A stretch of 64,000 nucleotides of DNA, taken from NCBI RefSeq assembly GCF_000002235.5, contig NW_022145544.1, forward strand, positions 1,528,501-1,592,500, read 5' to 3'. A program made the position numbers and the translations under genes. Shown here one piece after another: positions 50,401-62,620 of this stretch. This DNA comes from Strongylocentrotus purpuratus. Taxonomy: Eukaryota > Echinodermata > Echinoidea > Camarodonta > Strongylocentrotidae. Position 1 is the first letter of the stretch; each line of letters begins with the position of its first letter. The notes beneath the pieces are model-generated. The model did no database searches and was not told where the DNA came from. It saw only the letters and a program-made list of their open reading frames with translations.

Positions 50401-53400
50401 TGCACAAAAAAGTGATGCAAATCCAAAGGAGAATCAAAGTCATTAATTATTTCAATGTTTGACAGAGTAGTTTTTTAAAAATCGATGAGCATATGCAGTA
50501 TTTTGAGAAATTTTGAGATAAGATCTGATATATGAATGTACATGTATGTCTTAGAGACAATGATTGTAGTTTGAACTTTTAGCCACGTATCAAATTGAGT
50601 AGGGAGGTAGAGGGAGAGGGCCAATTGTGATTACCGGTATGAAGTGATTTAGGATCTTAGATTACTATATACCATGTGCATTAATGAGGGGTGAAAATCT
50701 GTGAAAGAAGGGAATGTATTTCAAAATAATAGTTGGTTGATGTAAAGTAGAAATACAAGAAGTCAAGGACAATCGTGTATAATCAACTATAGATTATCCT
50801 TTGTTTGAGGGAGAAATTATAAAGTAATGTATAACGTGCTTGATATCTGATACATTTCTGATCTCTGCATTATGTTCTTCTAGTGGTGACACCAGAAACA
50901 GTTATTTCTGATGAAGCTTCTCTAAGGAGCTACTTGTCTTCATACGATGAGAAGGAAAAGAGAAATATGCTGGGTAAGAAAATTCAACATTGTGTTTTAT
51001 TCAGATGAAATTTGTAATTTATTTTCCCTGGTAACCTTACACTTTAAAACCTATCACTTTATATACTCATTATTTGTGTAATGATACAATTTTGTTTTCT
51101 ACTGGTGAATTATTTTTTTTTATAAATCTCAGGCATAATGTCTAAAAACGTGGAAATTTACCCTTTTTTTATCACACTTTCACCAACTATAAGAGTGTTG
51201 CAATTTCATGCAAACATTGCACCAGTCTAGAAGCATACAGTTGAGAAAATATATATCGGTTGATGATGTGATGTAACATGTGTTATTGACCGTCTGACCA
51301 CAGGAATGCCAGACCAATCACCGAACAGTAGCCCGTCCTTCTGGGCTTACAACCGTTCTGCTGCAGACTTCAACTATCTCTTGGGCAAGTACCAGTACCA
51401 GCTAGCCAGTAGGTCGCCCCAGTCGCCAGCCACTGGACGGGGCAAGGACGACCAGGACTATCCGGCCACATATGGAGCAGAGGAGGCCTGGGACAAGCTG
51501 GAGGTGGACAGAGAGACGCTTGACCGCTGGATTGCCAATCTAAGACAGGTTTGTTCTTCTTTAAATTATCTTGATAATCTCTACGTCATTTTGTTTCTGT
51601 GATTGCGTCCGACATATCACTTCTTCTTAGGGGTTTTAAAGTAACTATGTTAGTCACATTATTTCTTGATGGATTAATTTTCAGTCATTTACTTTGTATT
51701 AATCCTCATTCAATATTCAAGAGAAGTGCAATCCAAGTTTAATAATGAGCAACTATTGGACAAAATCATTTGCAAAGGGTCTATCCTTTTTAATACCAGT
51801 GATTGTTTGACCATGTAAAAGCATACTCGAAGACATCTAATTCTAGTTCACAATTATACAGAATAACATTGAATAAAACCATTTGATTTGTATTTGTTTA
51901 CCTTCTATGAAATCGTCTGCAGTGGTTGAGCCAGACAGTGTTGGTTCCTATCATCAAAGAGATAGACAACGTCAACAAAAAACTGCAGAGGCTTGGCCAT
52001 GGGGACCTTCAAATTGGAGGTATGTACACATAAGATAAGAATAGAGATTACAAAGATGGTGTGGGGCTTTGATGATCTTTCAAAGAGACAAAATGTATTT
52101 GAGACCAACTAGGTGGGCTATTGTCCTCGGTCATAAAGGCATCTATCATGCATTACATTGTCACCTTGGATAGAATTTGACGTTTTAAGACTTATTGAGC
52201 TTTCTTAGCATTTGTGTAAGAATGTACAAACACACAAGCCTTGAAAGGCAACAAGAAAATTGATTATTTGTTACATATTTTATTTAGCCAAGTTTGTTAG
52301 CCAGAACTTCTGCTAGCTAAGCCTGCTGGTGCCTGTTGGCGGGCAAGTATAAGCTCTTTTGCCCCATACTTTACTGACCAAATCCACAGTTTCAGTTTAT
52401 CTGAAGATTGTATTTGTTTGCAAGCTCAACTGCAGCTTTGGATTAGACCAAATATCAAGTGAAACAATACTTTTGTCAGTTTATTTTCATAATACCATTG
52501 TACTTGGTTATGTATGGTAGACACCAAATGAGCAAATAGCTTGAACTTGCCTTGTATTAGTTAAGGTTGCGGATATCGATACAAAACAGTTGTATGATTG
52601 TATGATGACATTAGTCTAAGATTCATTTTCATTGTCCCTTTTTAAAATCTCACTGCTTTTTCTTCCCTACACTTGCTGCAGATACGAGTATATCAGCTCT
52701 TCGTCAGGTAGCCATTCTCAAGAGCCAGCATGTACCTTCCCTCAATGTACTACTCTCCTACCTAGATATATCATCTAATCAAGAATACATTATACAGAGA
52801 TACAGAGGTGAGCTCTTAAGTTTCAGTCTACATAAATGAAAACTGTTGTGATAGATTTTTTTTTAATGGTTGATGTTGTTGTAGAATCACTGCAGTATAG
52901 GAAACTTTTTTGGGGTTACAATTAGTACCCCTTTAACTAATATTTTATATCTACAGTTTTTCTTTCAAAATATTTCAAATTTATTGGGCTTTGGAAGGTA
53001 CTTAATCCTAAAATCAACCAGAAGGGCTTTATTAGAATCTCTGCACATAGCTATAAAGGTAATTCAAAGTTTTGTTATGGGGTCATGAGTCAGATCAAAT
53101 GAACATATTGGAAGCATATGCGATTTTACAATATTCAATGATCGTTGTCGCAGTTGAAATTGAGTCTAAAGTGATGACATTGTAAATAGTAAACTCTTTA
53201 TGTTGTATAGCTCCCTCTCAAGACTGATTTTACTTTGTTTCTGGACTGCAATCGACCGATTTGCTATTCCCGTTTTGAAATTATATATCAGAGCTGCATA
53301 TTCTGAAATTGTCATGGTCGCAGCTACCATGGAATGGCCTTAGGCGCTATTTGAAGTATTCGATATTTACCGGAAGCACCAGTGAATTTTTGATTATTCA

Positions 53401-56400
53401 ATTTATCGAAAGCTGAAGTGTTAAAGGGGCTAAATTGTTAAGTGCTTATAGTTCATCCACAGGGTCACCCAAATACATCAAAATTTTAAAGAATTACTAT
53501 CAATCCAATTTTCAAATTCCCCAAAACTTTGCATTATCTTTAACTGTTTTACATGTATTTGCTTTTTTAGACATATTTAATATTTTCATTAGTCTCATTT
53601 GTCTATTATTCCACATGAAGAAGACAGAAATTTACAGCAGCTGATGTTCGATGGTATCTTGCTGTTTCTCAACTCTTATCAAACGAATCAGTCGCAAAGT
53701 TTCAGGGACCATACCAAACCTGTACTTTAGTATCATTCCATCAGACCTATGATGAACTACAATTTACTATCAACGATCCCCCCACAGTTGAAATGATTTG
53801 TAGATAAATGCTTTTCTTGTTGTAAAAACTATTTCTATTGTAGTCAATAATTTTCATTTTATAATTTGTCATTGTCTTTTCTTTAGACCTTGCTCGAGGA
53901 GGATACATCTGTGAGTTTCGATGGGACCAGGGTGGAGAGTATAAGGGCCGTAAATGGCAGAAGGACTTGCCTACAGACTGTGTGGTTAGTATCAAGAGAT
54001 ATTCACCCTAAATTTGGGTGAAAGATTAAAAAAAATAAGAAGCATTACTAGCTGAAAAATAAATTTTTATGCCTCCGCCACCGAAGGTGGTGCCGGAGGC
54101 ATCATGTTTTCGGGTTGTCCGTCCGTACGTACGTCCCGTTTGACCGTTATCACAATATCTCAAGAACCATTTAAGATTTAAACTTAAGACTCGGGAATAG
54201 TATTTATCACCATAGGAAGACGATCTGATTAGATTTTGGAGTACGTAGGTCAAAGGTCACAGGTCACAGAGGTCAACTTATGAAATTCCTTGTATTGAGT
54301 TTGTTAGCGCGATATCTCAAGAACCATTTGAGATTTAAACTTCAAACTTAAGGATAGTATGTATCACCATAGGAAGACGATCTGATTAGATTTTGGAGCA
54401 CGTATGTCAAAGGTCAAGGGTCACAGAGGTCAACTTATGAAATTCCATACATTGAGATTGTTATCATGATATCTCAAGAACCACTGGAGATTTAAACTTC
54501 AAACTTAGTGATAGTGTGTATCACTATAGGAAAACAATCTGATTACATTTTGGAGCACGTAGGTCAAAGGTCAAGGGTCATAGAGGTCAACTTATGAAAT
54601 TTCATACATTGAGATTGTTATCATGATATCTCAAGAACCACTGGAGATGTAAAAACTTCAAACTTAAGGATAGTATGTATCACCATAGGAAGACGATCTG
54701 ATTAGATTTTGGAGCACGTAGGTCAAAGGTCAAGGGTCACAGAGGTCAACTTATGAAATTCCATACATTGAGATTGTTATCATAATATCTCAAGAACCAC
54801 TGGAGATTTAAACTTCAAACTTAATGATAGTGTGTATCACCATAGGAAGACAATCTGATTAGATTTTGGAGCACGTAGGTCAAAGGTCAAGGGTCACAGA
54901 GGTCAACTTATGAAATTCCATACATTGAGATCGTTATCGCGATATCTCAAGAACCACTGGAGAATTTTCACTTCAAACTTAATGATAGTATGTATCACCA
55001 TATCATAATATCTCAAGAACCACTGGAGATTTAAACTTCAAACTTAATGATAGTGTGTATCACCATAGGAAGACAATCTGATTAGATTTTGGAGCACGTA
55101 GGTCAAAGGTCAAGGGTCACAGAGGTCAACTTATGAAATTCCATACATTGAGATTGTTATCATGATATCTCAAGAACCACTGGAGATTTAAACTCCAAAC
55201 TTGTTTAAATTGCTCTATGGTGGAGGCATCATTTTCGACTGCGCGCAGTCAAAATTCCATCTAGTTCTAGAATGTGGTTGGAGAGAGTGACACTAGAAAA
55301 ATAAATGTATGTAAAGCTGAGTTCAAGAGCACTATTTTACATTTATCTGTCTCTTGGGGAGTATCGAGAAATACATATTCTCCCATAGTATCCTATCACT
55401 CATTTAATATATGATGATGCTTTAATATTTTTAAGTTTACAAGTTTCATTGTCAGATGGAATTCTTGCTAATCCGAATATATAGCAACTTTTTCATTTTC
55501 CAAGTTAATTGATTCCATGCATTAGAACATCTGAATACGCACACACCTTTGTACTAGGACAAATTAACTTACTGTTTAAAGTAGCTGTGCGATTGATTGT
55601 GCAAATCATGCCCAACATGTGATGTCACACGTATCAGCAGTGTTCGGAGAGCTCTTCAGGTGCATTAAATTTTGATGAAATTGTCCAATCAAAGTTGCAC
55701 CTTTGCAATAATGAAAATAAAGTTAGTTTTTTTTTTAAATCTTTGCACAGCTACTTTAAAGAATTTTGACCTGTTATGCCTTCCTTTTTACAGCTTGTAC
55801 TGCATGCCTTGTGTACCTACTTGGACTCTTGCCTTCCGCCCCACCCTAAGCATCCTGACGGAAAGATCTTCACCGATCAGTACTTCATGAAGACGCCCGA
55901 CAAACCAGGTATGATAACAGATGATTTTATCATCTTTTTAAGGTATCCAAGTGAAAAAGGGAGATGAATGGAAACTCTTGGGTCCACCGTCTGGTAGCAT
56001 GAAGAAGGTCTGTTGCTGCAGAAACTGTCGGGCTTACAAGATGAGATTCCTCCGCCAATTTTGAGATTTCAAGACAGAAACAAAACCAGAAAATTAAATT
56101 AAACAAAATAAAGTTGAGAATGTTATAGAGTCCCTCTAACAAGATAGGTAACAAATATTTCTCAAATTTAGAATTCAAATGCAAGGAAATTGTGTCCTTT
56201 TAAGTTGATATATTCTAAAAGTTTTCTGCAGAAAGGGGGCGTGACCCCCTTTTATCCTGCTAGGGGCCTTGCCCCCGGACCCCCATTAAATATTCCTCCT
56301 TTTAGGGAATTTCTCTGTTTCATTCCTTTAATCTGTAAAAAGAAAATTTAATTTTGATGGTTACGTTTAATTTTGAAATGTAGCTGTGTAATGAGGAAAT

Positions 56401-58290
56401 GAGTAAATATATTTTATAGAATAAAAATGTTCCACCCAACTATCTATTAATACTTGAAGTTTATAAAGGTATGTGAGTCTAGATGTGTGTTCCCGTTTGT
56501 TGGCTGAAAGATGGTTTATTAATCAGATATTGTTTTATGTTTTGGATACTAGAAATTACTATTAGAATTCAAACAATAAGGCATTTTTACAGTACATATC
56601 ATGAATACCGGGAACAATATTTGGTCTAATAAGATGAACATCACCAACAACCACCATCTATTTCAAAGGTTACATGATGATGATGATGATGATCCACAGC
56701 ACTTGTATGGTGCCATTTATCTGTTTCAAACATTCAATGCCCCCCGCTCCTCCAATAGTCATGTACTACACATTTGCTTGAAAAGATGGGTTTTGAGGCC
56801 TGACTTACATCATGACTTCTTGTACTGTATATTGTTGTGTATTAGCTGACCAGTTTTTATTTATCTTACATTTTTTTGTTTTTAGATCTGAAGAGGGAGA
56901 ATTTGCTTCTCTTCCATTCCAAGATCAACCCTCCTCACTACAAGGTTATTCTAGGTGATGATACATGGGATCTTCCAAAGGTGAGTTCATACGAATCATT
57001 TCATTACATGGAGTAATTTTTCTATTTATTTTTTTAATTTGAAGTGGAAAAAGTCTTGCTCCAAAAAAAAATGCTACAATCATCAATTCATTTCAGGTTA
57101 TGAAAGTTACTGCTCTCTTTTTTCTTTTCATTCTTTGTCAGTCACATTATTTAAAGCATATGATGAAATGCTGCCAGTATTTTATATATATATATATATA
57201 TATCGTTATTACTTATATGCTTGCATGTATGTATATTCTATTATATGTTTTGGGAAAGATATAGGTTTTAATATTTTGATAAACAACAAGATATGTATAT
57301 TTGATATGAAGCAAACCTTAGCACACTTATTCATATTTATATATATATATATGTATGTTAATATGTATGATAATAAATTTGTACCTTTAATGTCCTTGGA
57401 TATGATTTAAAGCTGTCTTGCATATCTTTTTTTCCTAAACATACAGGGTAGAAACAACATGTTCCAAGCTATCCTGCTGTTTTTGCGTCACATCAAGACC
57501 AAGGAGAATGGAATGCTGGGGTTAGTACAGATATCTCTTTGTCATTTAAAAAGCCCTCTCGCCTATTTGGCAGTCATGTGTGACCTCCTATAGCAAGGAG
57601 AGTAGTGAATATCGTTGTAGTTGAGACATCAGCTATCCCCCCCCCCCCTCCCCCACCCCCATTAAAAAAAAAAAAAATTGTATAGATAAAAAAATAGAAT
57701 AAATAAAATAAATAACACATAATTATTTTGTTTAACATCAGGAGGAAAGTGTTTGATTAAGTTCATTCAGCATTACATTTCATGGTCAAAATCAAGACTT
57801 ACACATTGAAAAGCTGAGACAAAGACAGGTCTTGGTACATAATTGGTGAAATGCAGGGCTACGGCGCACAAAGGCTTAAAACAGTTTTTAATCAAACTTC
57901 TCTAGATGGATATTTTTTAAGGGAACTGGGTCTGTTTACGACATTCCAAGCACATTATATTTTTATTTCATCAAAGGCATTTATATTTCAATAGTCTTTA
58001 TAATATTGATAGTCACACTAACATGGTGATGTGAAAAAGTTGGGATGATGCTTAATATTTACATTTGAAAATAATTAAAAGACCATATTCAAGATTGCAA
58101 AAGTGAACAAGCTAGATTAAAGAAAATGCCCGATTGACCCTTTTAACCTAACTGCTAAGTATTTACAACACTAACTACAGTATGACTATTGACAAGAAAA
58201 ATAATTCTGGTCTGTTTTTGTCATTGCATTTTTAGGAGGGTGAACCTTGGACTATCGGGGGTCAACATACTGTGGGTGATTGACAGCTGA
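47475..58290 (+). CDS. TMEM209: Transmembrane protein 209 (nuclear envelope), 13 coding exons, complete
   Basis: Coding exons: 47475-47617, 48312-48508, 49255-49553, 50254-50380, 50884-50973, 51304-51548, 51923-52019, 52682-52807, 53887-53984, 55794-55908, 56886-56980, 57447-57520 and 58236-58290. All junctions are GT-AG and all phases agree. The 586-residue product compares with 561 in human. Two membrane helices lie at about 30-48 and 66-84. A Ser/Pro/Gly-rich linker (about 125-260) follows, then the conserved C-terminal region (Pfam CytochromB561_N family), with matches to human TMEM209 at SPSFWAYNRS (295-304), LQIG, KGRKW, DLPTD, CTYLDSCLPPHPKHPDGK, INPPHY and LPKGRNNMF, ending RVNLGLSGVNILW. 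Human TMEM209 is a nuclear-envelope protein reported to associate with NUP205; the same role is inferred here. The first ATG lies 10 nt past a splice acceptor, so a 5' UTR exon is expected upstream. No coding damage is visible. Confidence 0.96.
49685..49982 (+). mobile_element. SINE copy in TMEM209 intron 3
   Basis: The core TGTCCTTTGGCAAGACATTG...GTTAAATAGGTACCTGG matches the SINE at 5876-6095. It continues into GGAATGCTCCCCAGGGAGTG and the 3' part GTAAAGCGCTTATAAAG...GAGCGCTATATAAGCAGAAA. The tRNA-like head is missing or replaced by telomere-like GGGTTAGG repeats (49659-49670). Confidence 0.65.
54064..55264 (+). mobile_element. Helitron/Helentron-like non-autonomous element with satellite core
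   Basis: The 3' end is textbook for this class: a 14-nt palindrome GACTGCGCGCAGTC (55237-55250), a 10-nt spacer, then CTAG (55261-55264) followed by T. The 5' end is a hairpin, TGCCTCCG...CGGAGGCA (54070-54101). GGAGGCATCAT recurs at both ends. Between lie about seven tandem monomers of ~158 bp. The 5' border is approximate and no Rep/helicase is present. It occupies TMEM209 intron 9. Confidence 0.7.
54150..55200 (+). repeat. ~158-bp satellite monomers with AGGTCA half-sites
   Basis: TATCTCAAGAACCA recurs near 54157, 54313, 54469, 54626, 54785, 54944, 55004 and 55167. The spacing is 155-162 bp except for one shortened unit (about 60 bp). Most monomers contain AGGTCAAAGGTCA followed by AGGGTCA and AGAGGTCA. 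The array forms the core of the Helitron-like element. Confidence 0.85.
55576..55759. mobile_element. TTAA-flanked MITE upstream of TMEM209 exon 10
   Basis: The element spans 55580-55755 (176 bp), with terminal inverted repeats AGTAGCTGTGC and TTAA on both flanks (55576-55579 and 55756-55759). It ends 38 bp before the acceptor of the coding exon starting at 55794, so it borders or contributes the branch-point region of that intron. Confidence 0.75.
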
Positions 58291-59463
58291 GATGGACCAA
58301 TCACAGCTCGTGAAGGACAGAAAGTAGGTAAAGCTTCTGATCAACAAGCAACCAATACCAAAGTTTAAAGAGTATGAGACTGAAAAAAAAAACATTGGCT
58401 GTATTTGGTTTTGAAGATATACTTAATGGAACAAGCAAAGTTTCAGAAATGCTGATGGGACTATTTTATTAGACTGAGATTTGGATGAGAGAAGGATGAT
58501 GAAGGAAGGAGCCACCGAGCCTGATGTTGGAATAAAAGATAAAGTAAGGAGAAAAAAAAGATGAATTAATATAAAGAAAGAGACCCTGGTTTGGAGGTGA
58601 AAATATTAGTGACAAGAGAATCATGGTGATATCTAGAGAGAAGGGTTGCCCTTGCCAAAAATATTTGTTCAAATATTGTGGGCTGGAATCTAGCAGATTG
58701 ACCACAATAATATGATATCGTCTTTTTGGAGCCAGAAGGGCATTACACTTATTTCATTGTACACAAAGTAATGCCCCTTCTTGCTCCAAAACAGACAATA
58801 TATACAATATTTGCGGAGAGTAACGCCCTAAAAAATAAATGACTGTGGTACCTGAGATATTTGTTGTCTTGTTGTGACCCCAACCCTTTCCTTTTTATTT
58901 TAGATAAATTTTCCTGATATTTGAATTGTTATCCCCCAAATCAGAGCTGTTAGCACAGATATGATTTATGAAATACCGAAAACGTACTAAAAGAGCTCAA
59001 ACCCAATTATAGCTTTAAAACATATATGTCTTTGGGTATAACAACATGACTGAAATGAGATTGTTTACATTCTATGGTGCGTGTGACACATCAGAGTGCC
59101 CAGTCTATTCTGCTTATTCAGTTGAACCTGATGTGAGGATCTAAGTCAAGTTCAACAAAATAAAATTAGATGGGACCTTAGTCTTTAACTTCTTCAGAAT
59201 TTAATCTGTCATAGGGTTAAATTTCAGTAGAACATGACATAATATATCATTCTAGTTAACCACTTCGAGATCTCAAAAATTCAGATGTAGCTCTTCAAGT
59301 TTATTGCTTAGATTTGTTGACGAAAGATTTATTTTCAAAAACCAAAAGAGTCGGTCCCATTAATATTTTGTGCAGTTTTACAGTAAAGTGCATTCATTAA
59401 TTGCAGGATGTGAGTTGACATGTGGTCAGCATCAATTGCAGATTATTGGGTTATATTTCCTCC

Positions 59464-59494
<31 letters not shown>

Positions 59495-60915
59495 ATTCCT
59501 CTGTATAAATATACTGTATGGAAGTGTTTGTAATCACATCTTTTTTTTAATTGTTAAATGTGATTATTGTAAATCGGAGGGATGAAATAATTGTTCAATT
59601 TAAATACCGGTAATCTTTTTGTTGTGGTTATGGATTCATGGAACTGTTACAGAATTTTAACAAGTTGTTGACTTTGATAGCCCTTTAAGGACATTCTGCA
59701 GCATTGTTTGTAGACAATTTCACTGCGCAGGGCCAGCTTGGTTGTATATTTCATATGTACAAACAGTACAATGCACAAAAATTACTGTGGAATGTCCTTA
59801 AAATATAACATAACAACACATAAAGGCGATTCTGTGCAATGCATCCCTTATGACCACTGACTGATGGTCGTGTTACCAGGAGAATCACTAGCCTGTGGCC
59901 ATATAAAGACATTCCTATTTTTAGATGATATAAGTGTATAAAAGTATGAAGGAACAGAAGAATCTTGTTGAAAAACTGATTACTGCAATAACCTAAGTTA
60001 AGAAATGACCCAAGGTGTAGATAATCCTAGTAGATATTCATTCTTCATTTAATGAGACATCAGTGAATATTTCACGACTAGATAGTAAATCTACCGGTAT
60101 ACAAATTATATCTGTATAACATTTACTTAATACAATTTAAAATCTAATTGAAAATGTTTGAATCTCTTGAGTCATTCATAATTTTCATATATAATAATTT
60201 AGAGAATGGAATTTTGATTAGAATTCATTTTATTTATATTTAGGTTACGACTGCCAATTTCCCAAATGAATTACCGGTATTGTGATTAAATTTATTCCTC
60301 TGTTTTCCCCCCTTTTAACATGAGTTCTATTTAAGGAGAGCATGAATATATTTCTTTGAAAATGTTGAGAGGTGGGAGTAAGATACATGTATTTGATTTT
60401 AAATTTGCTTCAGTGTCAGATGAGATTCATCAACGCAATGAATGGTGCCACAATTTCTACCAAATTTCAAATATTTTTTCCTCCTCTTTTACGATTTGCT
60501 GACACCAAGATAAAGAATTTAATGGATGTGAAATGCATGCATTACATTACTTAAACAGCTAAGCTTTACCTCATCACTTATATGTTCAAAGTTTAAAGAA
60601 AATATGTGCCTTTGATATTCGTGCTTGTTAACGTGTTGTATGTTCATGTATGTCTACTGTAAGAAAATAAATCTGAATGTAATGTTATGAGAAGGTTTTC
60701 ATCTTGTTTTTGTTGTATTCTAGCAAATTGGAACAAATCACAAAGGAAATATTTCATATTGTGCCAGTATTCATTCCAGCATAGTAAGGTGGTATGGTAT
60801 ATATATATCTTGGTTACGCTTTGCACCATGTGTGTGTGGGAGGGGGAAGGGGGTGAAGGTAAATGCCTTTTATAGTTCCACTGAGCAATCAATAAAGACC
60901 ATGACCTACTAAAGT
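58291..60915 (+). other. TMEM209: TMEM209 3' UTR (long form inferred)
   Basis: No other gene is seen after the TGA at 58288-58290. A first AATAAA lies at 58531-58536, and a better placed one at 60891-60896 is followed by T/GT-rich sequence from about 60934. Transcripts of about 0.25 kb and 2.6 kb 3' UTR are therefore possible. The long form would include a TTAA-flanked MITE (59689-59797) and a C/A homopolymer run (59461-59494). The choice of site is inference. Confidence 0.45.
59685..59801. mobile_element. Short TTAA-flanked MITE in the TMEM209 3' UTR region
   Basis: The element spans 59689-59797 (109 bp). The ends are GGACATTCTGCAG and the complement of CTGTGGAATGTCC, matching at most positions. 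TTAA lies on both sides (59685-59688 and 59798-59801). Confidence 0.65.
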
Positions 60916-61695
60916 CTGTTCTTCAAATCCTGTGATTTTTTTTTGTTGATTTTTTTTATTTTTTAATGAAAAAAATCTCAAAAGTGATCAGTTTTGACCT
61001 GATTTGGACCATGACTAAGGGACAGCATTCAAAACAAATAGGTGGTATGTTGTGTGGACATAGGAAATGCACAATTAAACCCTCGCCACACCTGTCTTGT
61101 GCTATTGTTTTTGAGTGACGGCGAATCTGTCCCACTTTGGGATACCAGGCGAAGAGGGCCCCCTCTTTGATGGATAGATGAGATTAGATGCCGGGATGAA
61201 GAATTTCTGGAGTTGCGTCATTTGGTTTATCTCATTGCATGGATGATGCTAAGTGGATTGTTGAGTGATGAATGAAGATGATGATTGTGTTTTGTTTGTC
61301 AATACTTATAATTTATTTTGACAGGTATATTACTCATGTAATTGATCTCAGATGAAGGTAATGTGCGTATGGTTTTGCATAATCACCTCATATCTATTAG
61401 ATACGAAGTGAAAATATCTCTAGATCACTTTTGTGCACAATTTGCCCCATAAGAATTAACTTACTGGTCCTATTATATATAGGACTATTCTTATCTATTT
61501 TAAGTGTGGAAAGCATATAGGGAGAATCGGTTGAAGAATAAGTTATACCTTGTGCAAAGCACTTGGTTCAAGATGATCATTTTCTTTACTGTCACGGCTA
61601 AACCTCCCATTTAGAAGATGACTACCAAAAATAGTCAGATATGATGAAACTTAGGGTTGAATAGACGAAGGATTTGCAAAACAACAGAGTATGAA
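60916..61695. other. No recognisable gene
   Basis: T-rich sequence after the distal TMEM209 poly(A) signal, then unique sequence up to the GA minisatellite. No open frame of note. Confidence 0.5.
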
Positions 61696-62054
61696 AAGAA
61701 GGAGATAAACGAAATAAAGATGCGTTCGGAGAGGGGAGAGAGGGAGGAATGGAGAGAAAGGAGGAGGAGGAGAGGGGGAGGAATGGAGAGAGTGAAAAGA
61801 AGGTTATAAACGAATCAAAGATGCGTTCAGAGAGGGGGAGAGAGAGAGAGGAATGGAGAGAGTGAAAAGAAGGTTATAAACGAATCAAAGATGCGTTCAG
61901 AGAGGGGGAGAGAGAGAGAGGAATGGAGAGAAAGGAGGAGGTGGAGAGGGGGAGGAATGGAGAGAGTGAAAAGAAGGTTATAAACGAATCAAAGATGCGT
62001 TCAGAGAGGGGGAGAGAGAGAGGAATGGAGAAAAAGGAGGAGGAGAGGGGGAGG

Positions 62055-62101
<47 letters not shown>

Positions 62102-62373
62102 AAGAAGGTTATAAACGAATCAAAGATGCGTTCAGAGAGGGGGAGAGAAAGGAGGAGGTGGAGAGGGGGAGGAATGGAGAGAGTGAAAAGAAGGTTATAA
62201 ACGAATCAAAGATGCGTTCAGAGAGGGGGAGAGAGGGAGGAATGGAGAGAAAGGAGGAGGAGGAGAGGGGGAGGAATGGAGAGAGTGAAAAGAAGGTTAT
62301 AAACGAATCAAAGATGCGTTCAGAGAGGGGGAGAGAGAGAGGAATGGAGAAAAAGGAGGAGGAGAGGGGGAGG

Positions 62374-62418
<45 letters not shown>

Positions 62419-62543
62419 AAGAAGGTTATAAACGAATCAAAGATGCGTTCAGAGAGGGGGAGAGAGGGAGGAATGGAGAGAGAGAGAGAGAGAGAGAGAG
62501 TGAGAGAGAGAGAAAGAGTGAGAGAGAGAGAGAGAAAGAGAGA

Positions 62544-62600
<57 letters not shown>

Positions 62601-62620
62601 GGATGGAGGAAGAGCGTTGG
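61696..62620 (+). repeat. GA-rich minisatellite, about 8 units
   Basis: AAACGAATCAAAGATGCGTT (first copy variant) recurs near 61720, 61822, 61892, 61994, 62126, 62212, 62312 and 62441. The copies are separated by variable GAGAGGGGGAGAGAGAGAG tracts, so unit length varies from about 70 to 130 bp. A pure (GA)n run closes the array (62470-62599). Long open frames here, such as 62158-62634, are low-complexity artefacts. Confidence 0.85.
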
